The position numbers and the translations under genes were made by a program. Of a stretch of DNA of 64,000 nucleotides, positions 27,495-36,378 are shown piece after piece (positions within the stretch are counted from its first letter, which is position 1; each line of letters opens with the position of its first letter). The stretch spans positions 124,001 to 188,000 of the forward strand of contig CAZJHH010000002.1 in NCBI GenBank assembly GCA_964545875.1, in the 5' to 3' direction. This stretch comes from DAIPKP01 sp964545875 (lineage in GTDB: Bacteria; Synergistota; Synergistia; Synergistales; Aminiphilaceae). Below the pieces are notes generated by a model. That model was not told the origin of the DNA. It saw only the letters and a list, made by a program, of their open reading frames with translations, and searched no databases.

Positions 27495-27782
27495 ATGTCT
27501 GAAAAATGGAAAGACCGTTTGACGGATCAGCTTTGTGGCGCTTTGCTCTCCCTGGAAAGCTTGGACGAGGCTTATGCCTTGCTTGAAGATATTGCAACCA
27601 TTGGGGAAATCAGAGCTCTCGCTCAGAGATTGGAAGTTGCCCGTCTTTTGAGCGAAGGGTATACCTATCCCCAAATCGCTCAGCAAACAGGTGCAAGCAC
27701 CGCCACCATAAGCAGGGTGAAAAAGTTTCTGGAGTATGGTGCAGACGGATATAAACTAGTTCTTGACCGCATAAAAGAATAG
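27495..27782 (+). CDS. YerC/YecD-family TrpR-like regulator
   Basis: A 95-residue protein matching the YerC/YecD family, small all-helical proteins related to the Trp repressor. The central block TIGEIRALAQRLEVARLLSEGYTYPQIAQ followed by TGASTATISRVKKFL is the TrpR-type helix-turn-helix. Family function is not settled; TrpR itself binds tryptophan, but the ligand-contact residues cannot be judged here. It is divergent from mraZ and followed by a long hairpin. Confidence 0.88.
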   Translation: MSEKWKDRLTDQLCGALLSLESLDEAYALLEDIATIGEIRALAQRLEVARLLSEGYTYPQIAQQTGASTATISRVKKFLEYGADGYKLVLDRIKE

Positions 27783-27820
27783 GTTTTTGGGAAGGGTTTC
27801 CCGAAGACAGCTCAACAAAA

Positions 27821-27872
27821 ACCCGAGCCCTCTGTTTTTCCGAAAAAACTCGGAAAAACAGAGGGCTCGGGT
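27821..27872. terminator. Hairpin with 23-bp perfect stem between convergent genes
   Basis: Arms at 27821-27843 and 27850-27872 are exact inverted repeats of 23 bases with a six-base loop. On the minus strand the stem is followed by TTTTTG, a U-tract that would terminate the nth-like transcript. On the plus strand it follows the yerC-like gene but has no clear U-tract. The stem is unusually long for a terminator. Confidence 0.75.
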
Positions 27873-27884
27873 GGGTATTGTCAT

Positions 27885-28622
27885 TCAGGCGAAAAATGAG
27901 GGGCACATGCCTCCGGAGAGAGGGCAGTCAGAGCATTTGGGGTTTCGTGAAAGGCAAAGGTTTCTTCCATGTATGATAAAGTTCAGGTGTACTTCCAGGA
28001 AACGATGTTCCGGAAGAAGGGAGCGGAAAGTCTCTTCAATTCTTCTCGTGTCATGACCTTTCTCCGCTATTCCGAGTCGCCTGGCAACCCTGGTGACATG
28101 GGTATCCACGGGGAAAGCAGGACAACGGAACTGGAAAAGAAGAACACATGCAGCGGTTTTTGGCCCTACACCAGGCATGCTTTCTAGAAAATCTCTAATC
28201 TCCTGACAAGGACGGCTTTTGAGTTTTTCCAGAGAATATTCCCCCAGGCGAGCCTTTATGGAAGTAAGGGCTTGTCGGATATAATTTGATTTTATTTTGC
28301 TTAATCCAGCTACTCCGATAGCCTGCTGAAGATCTTCTTCCTCTGCGGAGACCACATTTTCCCAAAGGGGATATTGTTCCATGAGTCTGGCATATGCCCG
28401 ATCCCGATTCTTGTCGTTCGTGTTTTGAGAAAGAATAGTCTGCACGAGCCCTTCAAGGGGATCTTCAAGGAAAGACACGGCTTTTCTCCCCATTCCCCAG
28501 GTTTTCTCCAGACAATCGCAGATATCAAGAAGCTTCTCTTTAGAGAAGGGTGGTTGCGGAAGCGGTTTTTTTTCAAAAGTTTTACTTTGTTTTTCCCGCA
28601 TAATCCTTCTTTTCCGAATCAT
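27885..28622 (-). CDS. nth: Endonuclease III-like DNA glycosylase
   Basis: HhH-GPD family base-excision repair glycosylase/AP lyase. The helix-hairpin-helix MPGVGPKTA carries the catalytic lysine, and VDTHVTRV the catalytic aspartate. The C-terminal cysteines are spaced C-X6-C-X2-C-X6-C; the classical [4Fe-4S] pattern ends in X5, so the last gap is one residue longer. Start is uncertain: the ATG at 28622 (245 residues) has AAGGA eight bases upstream, and 28601 is possible. It overlaps the Lon-like gene. The related MutY and archaeal types cannot be excluded. Confidence 0.85.
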   Translation of the reverse strand: MIRKRRIMREKQSKTFEKKPLPQPPFSKEKLLDICDCLEKTWGMGRKAVSFLEDPLEGLVQTILSQNTNDKNRDRAYARLMEQYPLWENVVSAEEEDLQQAIGVAGLSKIKSNYIRQALTSIKARLGEYSLEKLKSRPCQEIRDFLESMPGVGPKTAACVLLFQFRCPAFPVDTHVTRVARRLGIAEKGHDTRRIEETFRSLLPEHRFLEVHLNFIIHGRNLCLSRNPKCSDCPLSGGMCPSFFA

Positions 28623-31056
28623 TTCCATCTTCCTTATCTTCCGAAACGCCACCATATTTTTTTCGCAGAAAAGCCGCTCGTTCCATCCATGCAGTAAGGC
28701 GTTGCCGTACCTTGCCATGGACAGAATTTTCCGGGTATTCTCCCGAATCATCTGCAGTTCCCGGAGTCTCGCCCATGAGAATTTCGATTCCCTCGTCGAT
28801 GGTAGATGCAGACCAGATGTGGAAAAGCCCCTCCCGTACCGCATCCAGAACCTTATGATTGAGCATGAGGTTTGCCACGTTCTGAGAGGGAATAAGAACT
28901 CCCTGATCCCCCGTAAGTCCTCGATGCTGGCATACGTTGAAAAAGCCCTCGATTTTCTCGTTAACTCCTCCGATGGGTTGGATCATGCCGAATTGATCCA
29001 CCGACCCCGTTACGGCGATACCCTGACGGATAGGAGCCTCTGCAAGAGCAGAGAGGAGGCAGTAGAGTTCTGTAGAAGACGCGCTGTCCCCTTCGATGCC
29101 GTCATAGGATTGCTCGAAGGCGAGACGTGCGGAAAGAGCGAGAGGCATGTCCTGAGCGTATTTTCTGCCGAGGTAGCTGCTGAGAGTGAGAAGTCCCTTG
29201 TTATGAATGGGGCCCGTAAGCTTGACCTCTCGCTCGATGTTGACAATGCCGCTCTGCCCCATAAAAACATTTGCAGTAATTCGGGTAGGATGCCCGAAAG
29301 CGTGGTCGCCAATGTCCACCACAGCTAGGCCGTTGATTTGTCCCACCTTGGCTCCTTCGGTTTCCACGAGGATGATTTTTTCGTGGTATGCCCGGAGAAC
29401 ATGTTCTTCGATGAGGTTGGATCGAAAATATTTTTTTTCAATAGCTTTGCGCACATCTTCTTGGGAGACTTGGGCTCGCTTTTCTTGAGTAGCCCATGCG
29501 GAAGATTCGATGATGATCTCACCTATTTTGTTGAACTGGGTCGTCATGCGCTCTTTATGTCCCGAAATGCGGCATGCCCAGTCCACGAGTTCTCCCACGG
29601 CTTCCTTCCGGAAAGGAAGAAGCTCTTCTTTTTGGACAAATCCCGCTACGAATTGAGCAAACTCCCGCTCGGTTTCAACCTTTCGGGGCATGTCTACATC
29701 GAAATCCGCCTTTATTTTAAAGAGTTTTTTGAATTCCGGATCGTATATGGTGAGCAGGTGGTAAATCCATCGGGATCCCACGATAACAACCTTAATGTCA
29801 ATTTCTATGGGTTCTGGTCGCAGTGATGCCACGGGCACGAACCCAAGCTGCTCTCCCAGGTTTTCGATGTCGAGATTGCCCGTTTTAAGAACCCGTTTAA
29901 GAGCTTCCCACGTCATGAATTGACGGAAGAGATCGTCTGCTTGGAGAACGAGAAAGCCTCCGTTTGCTTTGTGAACTGCCCCGGCGATAATTCTCGTAAA
30001 ATCTGTGTAAAGATGTCCCTGCCGGCTTTCGTATTCGATTTTCCCCACGGTATTGTAGTAGGTAGGGTTTGTTTCGATGATCACCGGAGCCCCGTTTTCG
30101 GGGTCATTCGAGATAAAGACATTTACCTTGTAACGGCTAAAATCTACTTCGGCGTTTTCGTCCTTAGAGGCTGCAAGAAACATGCTGAAATTTTCGATAA
30201 TGTCTTCCGTAAGAGAGGTAATCCATTCTCCTAATTTTTCGTCGGGAGAGAAGGATTCCGTAAATTCTCCAAGGTAGGGAGCGATGGCTTCTCTGCAAAT
30301 TTTTTCCTCCAGCTCCTTTATTTTGTCCTTAAGGCTTTTTTCTTTGTCCCTGATAAGGCGCAGGGCTTCAAGGGTTCTCATGGATATGGCTTCAGAAATC
30401 TCCTGAAGCTCCTTTTTCATTTCTTCCGGTAATTTTTCGAAATCCTCCTGCTGCATTTCTCGTTTGGTTTGTTCTCCCTTTTCATCCACATCCTCTTGAA
30501 TAGGTATGTTAACGAATCCTTGGGGAGTACGCTTTATGGCAAATCCCTTTTCCAAAGCCCAAGAACGGACCTCTTCCATCTTCTCGTTAACATTTTCTTG
30601 GAATTCTTTGACAAGCTGTGCTTTTTCATCCTCGTACTGACTATTGTCAAAGGCTTTGCTGAGAACGAGTTTCAGATCTTCTATAAGAGAATCCAGTTTT
30701 TCTGCAAGAATTTTCCCCTGTCCTGCGGGAAGACTGAGTGCCATGGGATAGCTGGGATTCGAAAAATTATAGGCATAAAGCCAATCTGGGGGAGCTTGAG
30801 TTTCGGAGGCTTTTTTTTGAAGCTCTTTAAGAGTGTAGGTTGTTCTTCCGCTTCCGTATTCCCCCACTACAAAAATGTTGTATCCTTTGTTTTTTATGTT
30901 CAGACCGAAGGATATGGATTCCACTGCTCTCTGCTGCCCAATGATGCCTTGGAGAGGAGAAATGTCCTCGGTAGATTCAATCCCCAAAATTTTCACATCC
31001 GTACTTTTTCGCAGTTTTTCCAGAGGCAATTTATAATTATCTGCGATTTTTTTCAT
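28582..31056 (-). CDS. Lon-like ATP-dependent protease (LonB-related, AAA plus S16 domain)
   Basis: An 824-residue protein from the ATG at 31056, which has an AGGAGG nine bases upstream. Walker A GEYGSGRTT is at residues 65-73, followed by a charged coiled-coil region. The C-terminal S16 protease domain has the catalytic serine in GDSASSTEL and the lysine in GGVNEKIEG. It lacks the N-terminal LAN domain of classical Lon, and belongs to the lon-related putative protease family common in anaerobes. It probably degrades misfolded or regulatory proteins. It overlaps mnmA by 20 bases. Confidence 0.92.
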   Translation of the reverse strand: MKKIADNYKLPLEKLRKSTDVKILGIESTEDISPLQGIIGQQRAVESISFGLNIKNKGYNIFVVGEYGSGRTTYTLKELQKKASETQAPPDWLYAYNFSNPSYPMALSLPAGQGKILAEKLDSLIEDLKLVLSKAFDNSQYEDEKAQLVKEFQENVNEKMEEVRSWALEKGFAIKRTPQGFVNIPIQEDVDEKGEQTKREMQQEDFEKLPEEMKKELQEISEAISMRTLEALRLIRDKEKSLKDKIKELEEKICREAIAPYLGEFTESFSPDEKLGEWITSLTEDIIENFSMFLAASKDENAEVDFSRYKVNVFISNDPENGAPVIIETNPTYYNTVGKIEYESRQGHLYTDFTRIIAGAVHKANGGFLVLQADDLFRQFMTWEALKRVLKTGNLDIENLGEQLGFVPVASLRPEPIEIDIKVVIVGSRWIYHLLTIYDPEFKKLFKIKADFDVDMPRKVETEREFAQFVAGFVQKEELLPFRKEAVGELVDWACRISGHKERMTTQFNKIGEIIIESSAWATQEKRAQVSQEDVRKAIEKKYFRSNLIEEHVLRAYHEKIILVETEGAKVGQINGLAVVDIGDHAFGHPTRITANVFMGQSGIVNIEREVKLTGPIHNKGLLTLSSYLGRKYAQDMPLALSARLAFEQSYDGIEGDSASSTELYCLLSALAEAPIRQGIAVTGSVDQFGMIQPIGGVNEKIEGFFNVCQHRGLTGDQGVLIPSQNVANLMLNHKVLDAVREGLFHIWSASTIDEGIEILMGETPGTADDSGEYPENSVHGKVRQRLTAWMERAAFLRKKYGGVSEDKEDGNDSEKKDYAGKTK

Positions 31057-32104
31057 TGCAACTCCTCCTCTTGGTTTGCCGAATAATCGCTCCACATACC
31101 ATGATATTTTCTGCATAGAGCACAAGTCCTTGTCCGGGAGCTACTCCCTGAAGATCGGTTACTGTCTCTACGTACAGTAAACCTTTTTTTAGAGAAAAGA
31201 AGAGGATGTCTGTGGATTTCGCGCCATAGCGCACCTTAGCTTGAAGCCGCATTCCTTCCAAAGATTTGGGAGGAACAAACCAGTTTACGTGAGAGCACCA
31301 AAGCCCGCAAACCTTCAGGCTTTCCGAAGAGCCTACGTAAAGAGTGTTTGTGGGCGCGTGAATGTCACATACAAACCAAGGGCCTCCCGAAAGTCCAAGC
31401 CCTTTTCTCTGTCCCACGGTATGACGGAAAAGGCCATAATGTTTTCCCAAAATTTCCCCTTCATCGGAAAGGATCCGTCCCGGTTCTTTTTTTTCTCCGG
31501 GGAGCCGGGTTTCGAGAAAGTCCTGAAGGTTGTGGTTTTTCAGAAAGCAGAGATCCTGGCTTTCAGGAACCGAGGAGAAGAGGTCGCCGAAGACTTTGAG
31601 GGCAATCCTGCGGATATCCTCCTTATGAAATGCTCCCAGAGGGAAAAGCAAAAAATCTAACATATTGCGAGGGAGCTGGCTCAACATGTAGGATTGATCT
31701 TTTCCTGGGTCGATGCCTTTTTTAAGCACAAAACCATGAATGCTTCCGCTTTTTTGAACGTAGTGCCCCGTAGCTATTGAGGCAGCTCCTTCCTTCCTCA
31801 TGATTTCCAGAAGAGTCGGGAATTTTATCGTAGCATTGCAATGAAGGCAGGGGTTCGGAGTTTTCCCATCTCCGTAATCTCGTATCATGGGGGTAATAAT
31901 TTTCTCTTCCATGGCATTTTTTCGAGAAACCTTTTGACAGGGAATTCCGAGGCGCGAAACTATCGCCCATACTCGTGCTTCTTCCTCGGGATCTTTTTCT
32001 CTGGTGACCACGTAACATCCAAGCACTTCGATACCTGCTTTGAGCAGATGCCATGCGGTGATGGCACTATCAATTCCTCCGCTTATCCCCACGATAACCT
32101 TCAT
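31037..32104 (-). CDS. mnmA: tRNA-specific 2-thiouridylase MnmA
   Basis: Makes s2U at wobble position 34 of Glu, Gln and Lys tRNAs. It is 355 residues. The PP-loop is VGISGGIDSA near the N-terminus. The two catalytic cysteines lie in TPNPCLHCN and ESQDLCFL. The ATG at 32104 lacks a ribosome site; it overlaps the stop of a 15-codon leader that has a strong one, suggesting coupled translation. Confidence 0.96.
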   Translation of the reverse strand: MKVIVGISGGIDSAITAWHLLKAGIEVLGCYVVTREKDPEEEARVWAIVSRLGIPCQKVSRKNAMEEKIITPMIRDYGDGKTPNPCLHCNATIKFPTLLEIMRKEGAASIATGHYVQKSGSIHGFVLKKGIDPGKDQSYMLSQLPRNMLDFLLFPLGAFHKEDIRRIALKVFGDLFSSVPESQDLCFLKNHNLQDFLETRLPGEKKEPGRILSDEGEILGKHYGLFRHTVGQRKGLGLSGGPWFVCDIHAPTNTLYVGSSESLKVCGLWCSHVNWFVPPKSLEGMRLQAKVRYGAKSTDILFFSLKKGLLYVETVTDLQGVAPGQGLVLYAENIMVCGAIIRQTKRRSCNEKNRR

Positions 32105-32148
32105 GGCAAAGGATTTTTTCTAAGATCCGTAAAATCAATGAGTTTCAC
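32101..32148 (-). CDS. 15-codon leader ORF translationally coupled to mnmA
   Basis: A GTG at 32148 with GGAGG eight bases upstream opens a frame encoding MKLIDFTDLRKNPLP and ends in TGA that overlaps the mnmA ATG as ATGA. The mnmA start itself has no Shine-Dalgarno sequence. The peptide may serve only to deliver ribosomes, or could be regulatory. Sequence pattern only. Confidence 0.45.
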   Translation of the reverse strand: MKLIDFTDLRKNPLP

Positions 32149-32167
32149 AAAGACATCCTCCGAGGAA

Positions 32168-32196
32168 TTGGTACTTTGGCAATTGTGTGATAAAAT
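32168..32196 (+). promoter_or_regulatory. Sigma-70-type promoter of veg
   Basis: TTGGTA (32168-32173) and TAAAAT (32191-32196) with a 17-base spacer, 31 bases upstream of the veg ATG. The region is divergent to mnmA, so opposing promoters probably overlap here. Confidence 0.6.
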
Positions 32197-32227
32197 ATTA
32201 CAAATTATGATGATAGGAGTGACCCCC

Positions 32228-32518
32228 ATGGGTTGCAGCTTACAGCACATCCGAGATGCCATTCACGCAAAGCGGGGAGCCCGGGTGCGTTTTAAGTCAT
32301 CTCGAGGAAGACGAAAAATAGAAGTTCGACAGGGTGTTATCATGGATACGTACCCCAAGGTTTTCACGCTCTATGTGGAAGCTCACAAGAGTACGGTCTC
32401 TTTCAGTTATGCGGAACTCCTGACTCACGAGCTTGAACTCGAGCTTGTTCCCCAAATCAAGAAAGGAGCCCAAGGAACCCGGTGTATCCGTTGCCTCCCT
32501 CAAGAGAATAATATCTAG
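32228..32518 (+). CDS. veg: Veg-family protein
   Basis: A 96-residue member of the Veg family, highly expressed small proteins of Gram-positive bacteria linked to biofilm matrix expression in Bacillus. The shared core is visible: VRFKSSRGRRK, then TYPKVFTLYVE and VSFSYAELLTHELEL. The ATG at 32228 has AGGAGT about seven bases upstream; the frame is open far upstream but inside mnmA. Its stop overlaps the stop of convergent glpX in CTAG. Confidence 0.88.
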   Translation: MGCSLQHIRDAIHAKRGARVRFKSSRGRRKIEVRQGVIMDTYPKVFTLYVEAHKSTVSFSYAELLTHELELELVPQIKKGAQGTRCIRCLPQENNI

Positions 32519-33492
32519 TATTTGCTTGACAAAACCTGTAGTTTCTCCACCGCGTGCATGGCATCTACATATCTGATGGTGCCGCTTTTTGAGCGCATCA
32601 CCAAGGAACTCGTAGAGATTTTATTCCCTTCATAGCGTACTCCCCGTACGAGCTCCCCATCGGTAACCCCCGTGAGGGCAAAGAAGATGTTATCTCCCTG
32701 CACCAGGTCTTCTGCGGTGAGCACTTGGTTCATATCAATATTCAATTCGACACATTTCTCTCTTTCTCGTTCGTTCCGAGGCCAGAGGGTGCACTGGATG
32801 GCTCCTCCTACGCATTTCATGGCAGCTGCAGTGACTACGGCTTCCGGAGAGCCCCCGATGCCGAGAAGGAGGTCTATGCCGCTTCCGTCCTTGCAGGTCA
32901 TAAGAGCTCCACAGATATCTCCATCGGAAATGAAGCGGATTCTCGCACCGGATTCCCGAATCTGAGCCACCAAGGAATCGTGACGGGGACGGTCGAGAAT
33001 GATAACCGTCAGATCCTCACATTTTTTCCCCTTTGCTTTGGCTACTCGCTGAATATTTTCCTTAACCGGTGCGTGAATGTCGATGCTTTTCGCGGCCTCG
33101 GGGCCGGTGACGATTTTATTCATGTAAAAAATATGACGAGGGTCGTACATGGTCCCCTTTTCGGAAACAGCTACCACGCTTACTGCTCCTCCCCTGCCAT
33201 GAGAGGTCAGAGTGGTGCCGTCCACGGGGTCTACCGCGATATCTACTTCTGGCTCTTCTCCCGTGCCAAGTTTTTCCCCGTTGAAGAGCATGGGAGCCTC
33301 GTCCTTTTCGCCTTCACCGATAATAACGGTACCGGACATACGCACGGTATTCAGCATGTAACGCATGGCATCTACCGCAGCGCCATCCACTCCGTTTTTA
33401 TCTCCCCGCCCCATCCATCGTCCTGCGGCCATAGCGGCGGCCTCCGTGGCTCGCACAAGTTCAAGTGCCATATTTCTATCCGGAACAACCAT
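32515..33492 (-). CDS. glpX: Class II fructose-1,6-bisphosphatase GlpX
   Basis: Metal-dependent phosphatase of gluconeogenesis, 325 residues. Signatures are IGEGEKDEAPML, AVDPVDGTTL, and GGSPEAVVTAAA. A GGAGGAG ribosome site precedes the ATG. The 267-base gap upstream to purB holds no gene I can support. With gapA and yvcK it indicates active gluconeogenesis, as expected for amino-acid growth. Confidence 0.96.
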   Translation of the reverse strand: MVVPDRNMALELVRATEAAAMAAGRWMGRGDKNGVDGAAVDAMRYMLNTVRMSGTVIIGEGEKDEAPMLFNGEKLGTGEEPEVDIAVDPVDGTTLTSHGRGGAVSVVAVSEKGTMYDPRHIFYMNKIVTGPEAAKSIDIHAPVKENIQRVAKAKGKKCEDLTVIILDRPRHDSLVAQIRESGARIRFISDGDICGALMTCKDGSGIDLLLGIGGSPEAVVTAAAMKCVGGAIQCTLWPRNEREREKCVELNIDMNQVLTAEDLVQGDNIFFALTGVTDGELVRGVRYEGNKISTSSLVMRSKSGTIRYVDAMHAVEKLQVLSSKY

Positions 33493-33759
33493 GCTGTCTC
33501 CTCCTTAGGGATTTTCTAAGTATTTCAAGAGTAGCCCCTTCCCTGAGTTTGCATCGATGCTTCTAGGGATTTTTCTTCCAACCATAATAACATGAAATGC
33601 TCTCAAAGGTTTTTACGTCACGAACTTAGAGTCTCCTGCTTTCTATGGAGGTACAGGGATTTTACGTTCCCGGCCATGTTTCAGAATGCCGAAGGGATTT
33701 GTTTTCTTTTCAGGTCAGCCCTTTCCCGGTTTTTGGCAAAACGTCTTTACCACTTCCTT

Positions 33760-35070
33760 TTAAGAGCGCTTGCCAGGGAATGTAAACCGTTCAAAAATTG
33801 CATCCACATGCCGGAGATAGATTCGGAGGTCAAAAATCTCTCGAAGCTTTTCGAGAGGGATCGCTTTTATCACTGCCGGATTTTGAGAAAGAAGCTCGAA
33901 AAAGTTCCCTTCTCCATTCCAACAACGCATGGCACTGTCTTGAACGTGACGGTACGCATCTTCTCTGGACATTTTTCCCTCTTCGATAAGGGTAAGGAGT
34001 ACCTTTTGGCTGAAAAAGAGCCCCCCCGTAAGGTCAAGGTTTTTCTGCATATTCTCCGGAAGAACGTTCATTCCTTCTAGCAAATGCAAAGCCTTCCGAA
34101 GCATGTAGTGGGCGGTGTGAAAGAGATCCGGCCAAATGATCCGCTCCGTAGAGGAGTGGCTGATGTCCCGCTCGTGCCATAATGCCACGTTCTCCATACC
34201 TACCAGGGAATATCCCCTCAGGAGTCGAGCCATGCCGCAAATTCGCTCCGCAATGATGGGATTCTTCTTGTGAGGCATGGCGGAAGATCCTTTTTGTCCT
34301 GGCGAAAAGGGCTCGAAGACTTCTAGAACTTCGGTGCGCTGGAGGTGTCGGATTTCGAGGGCCATTCGTTCCAGGGCGGTTCCAAGAAGGGCAACACAAT
34401 TCAGAAGATGTGCATGAGCATCTCGCTGGAGAATTTGGGTAGAGATGAGTGCTCTGTCAAGCCCCAGGAGATTGCAGACCCGGGCTTCGATTTCTGGAGG
34501 GCAGTGGGCATAGGTTCCCACAGCTCCGGAAATTTTGCCGTAATTGATCTGTTTTTTTGCAAGTTCCAGGCGTTCTACGTCTCGCTGAAGTTGATCATAC
34601 CAATTGAGGAGTTTCATGCCAAACGTCATGGGTTCCGCATGAATGCCGTGGGTTCTGCCAATACAGGGAGTATTTTTGTACATACAGGCTTTTTCCAGAA
34701 GGGTCTTCATAAGCTCTTTCAGAGCTTGCTGAATTATTTCCACGGATTCTTTCAAGAGAAGCGAGGATGCCGTATCCAACACATCACTGCTTGTAAGACC
34801 AAGGTGTATGTAGCGCCCATTCTCCCCTACCGATTCAGCTAGGCAGGTAACGAACGCTATGACGTCATGGTGCGTAGTCGCTTCAATTTCATGAATTCGA
34901 GAGACTGAGAAAGAAGCGTTTTTTTGAATGTCAAGAAGGGCCTCTTCGGGAATGACGCCCTTTTCCACCCAGGCTTGGCATACGGCAATCTCTATTTTCG
35001 TCCAGAGAGAAAATTTGTTTTCTTCAGACCAGACGGCATTCATTTCCTTGGTGGCATAGCGAGGTATCAT
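33760..35070 (-). CDS. purB: Adenylosuccinate lyase PurB
   Basis: Cleaves adenylosuccinate and SAICAR in purine synthesis. It is 436 residues with the fumarase-superfamily signature GSSAMPHKKNPI holding the catalytic serine loop, and THHDVIAF and TSSDVLDT near the N-terminus. The start overlaps the DUF4416 stop in ATGA, so it belongs to the ftsY-to-purB operon. Confidence 0.97.
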   Translation of the reverse strand: MIPRYATKEMNAVWSEENKFSLWTKIEIAVCQAWVEKGVIPEEALLDIQKNASFSVSRIHEIEATTHHDVIAFVTCLAESVGENGRYIHLGLTSSDVLDTASSLLLKESVEIIQQALKELMKTLLEKACMYKNTPCIGRTHGIHAEPMTFGMKLLNWYDQLQRDVERLELAKKQINYGKISGAVGTYAHCPPEIEARVCNLLGLDRALISTQILQRDAHAHLLNCVALLGTALERMALEIRHLQRTEVLEVFEPFSPGQKGSSAMPHKKNPIIAERICGMARLLRGYSLVGMENVALWHERDISHSSTERIIWPDLFHTAHYMLRKALHLLEGMNVLPENMQKNLDLTGGLFFSQKVLLTLIEEGKMSREDAYRHVQDSAMRCWNGEGNFFELLSQNPAVIKAIPLEKLREIFDLRIYLRHVDAIFERFTFPGKRS

Positions 35071-35585
35071 TTATGTTTCTCCTCCTTTGGGGTATGTATT
35101 TCTTCAAGAACGTCTGTGCGGATTTTTTCGAGAAAAGGATAGTATGTAGTTTCCTGAAAATCCGGGAAAGTGTAATCAAAAGGTGTCCATCGTTTTTTCT
35201 TATAACGAAGAGTAACTTCAGCATAGAGAGTTTCCGATATGGGAATTCTTTGGGCCCGATCCTTGGTAGAGGCGAGAATCAATCTAGCTCCATCGAGAAG
35301 GCCCGGATCTATGTTGATTTTTCTAGGGGTGCCGCTTCGCTGTTCCAGAGCGATGGCCTGGATTTTTCTCTTTGCAAGGATGTTCCCTTCGGAAAGATTT
35401 TTGAACGAGAGAAACCTTCGAAAAAGGGGATCTCCGATTTCTTTGTAATAGTTTGTACATGTAAAGGGGTACATGTCGCTTATACGCTGTACCTCACCCC
35501 AAAGGCGGGACATTTCTTGAACCGCCCAATCCCAGAGGGAGATCTCCCCGTCATAAAGGACTCCCGCCACAAGTTTTCCCTTCAT
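35067..35585 (-). CDS. DUF4416-family protein
   Basis: The ATG at 35585, preceded by GGAGGAG at good spacing, gives 172 residues matching DUF4416 in layout: KLVAGVLY at the start, YYKEIGDPLFRRF, RKINIDPG, and a basic TLRYKKKRW segment followed by PDF. The function is unknown. It is coupled to purB downstream and overlaps the preceding unknown gene by 35 bases. Confidence 0.8.
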   Translation of the reverse strand: MKGKLVAGVLYDGEISLWDWAVQEMSRLWGEVQRISDMYPFTCTNYYKEIGDPLFRRFLSFKNLSEGNILAKRKIQAIALEQRSGTPRKINIDPGLLDGARLILASTKDRAQRIPISETLYAEVTLRYKKKRWTPFDYTFPDFQETTYYPFLEKIRTDVLEEIHTPKEEKHK

Positions 35586-36378
35586 AGCCTTCATCTCCTC
35601 CAGACAGGTTCTCCTCAAAGGAGAGCTTGATGTACCCCAAGAGATCTCCCTCCCAGCGGCAGGGAATCGTCTCTCCATGGCCCTTTTGTTCCGGGAGAGA
35701 GTCTCTTTCGTGAAAGCAGCGGAATCCAACACCCTTGGCTTGCAGGTAGGTAGCGAGAGCGTTGCCCACTGCAGCCCACCACACTATGTCTTCCGCCATA
35801 TGCATTTCACTGCTGATATCTTCAAGAGAGAAAATGCGGTCTTCCATTTTTTTTGCAAAGAATCGACGCTCTTCTCCCCAAGGAAAGGAACAGGAAAAGA
35901 TGTATTCCTCTTCCTCTCCGGAGAAGTTTGCGAGGGCTTTTTGAAGAACATCCGTTCCGCCTTTGCAGAGCTTATAAGCGTGTTGATTTAAGGAAATTTC
36001 TTCATCCTGTAAAGCTACAAGAGGAAAGGGCGCTTCCCACCAGGGAGGAAGGAAAATTTCTCTTTCCGAGGTAATGTCGATAACTCGGGCAATCCTTCCT
36101 CCTTCGTCGGTAAGGAGGAGGATTTTCTGGAACGGAGGTAATGTCTCCATGAGTTTCTTTCCGGATTTTTCTCTTTCCGGCATATGAAGAATATCGCCTA
36201 TCTGCAATAGCGGTGTTTCGGACTCTATAAATGTTATGAGTTCTTCCTTGGTGAGGAAAAAACGATTTTTTTTACCGTAAAGAAAAACATGGGCCAGGGA
36301 GGAGCCGAAAAGAAACCGCAACACCTCTTCAAGAGAGCTCTGTAGAGAAAGAGACGGAGGTGTTTCCTTATGCCACAT
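35551..36378 (-). CDS. Uncharacterised protein between ftsY and a DUF4416 gene
   Basis: I do not recognise this 275-residue protein. From the ATG at 36378, which overlaps the ftsY stop by 11 bases, it is soluble with no signal or membrane helix. The N-terminal half has a CBS- or PAS-like alternation (LLQIGDILHMPER, then KILLLTDEGGRIARVID). The C-terminal third, with a helix near AEDIVWWAAVGNALATYL, may be a GAF-like sensor fold. These are impressions only. The frame is open 62 codons further upstream inside ftsY. Operon position suggests a cytoplasmic regulatory role. Confidence 0.7.
   Translation of the reverse strand: MWHKETPPSLSLQSSLEEVLRFLFGSSLAHVFLYGKKNRFFLTKEELITFIESETPLLQIGDILHMPEREKSGKKLMETLPPFQKILLLTDEGGRIARVIDITSEREIFLPPWWEAPFPLVALQDEEISLNQHAYKLCKGGTDVLQKALANFSGEEEEYIFSCSFPWGEERRFFAKKMEDRIFSLEDISSEMHMAEDIVWWAAVGNALATYLQAKGVGFRCFHERDSLPEQKGHGETIPCRWEGDLLGYIKLSFEENLSGGDEGYEGKTCGGSPL

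Noticed and set aside
33493..33759. Possible gene in the glpX-purB gap
   Set aside because: Only a 19-codon ORF without a ribosome site; longer plus-strand frames run into purB. No clear terminator or promoter either.
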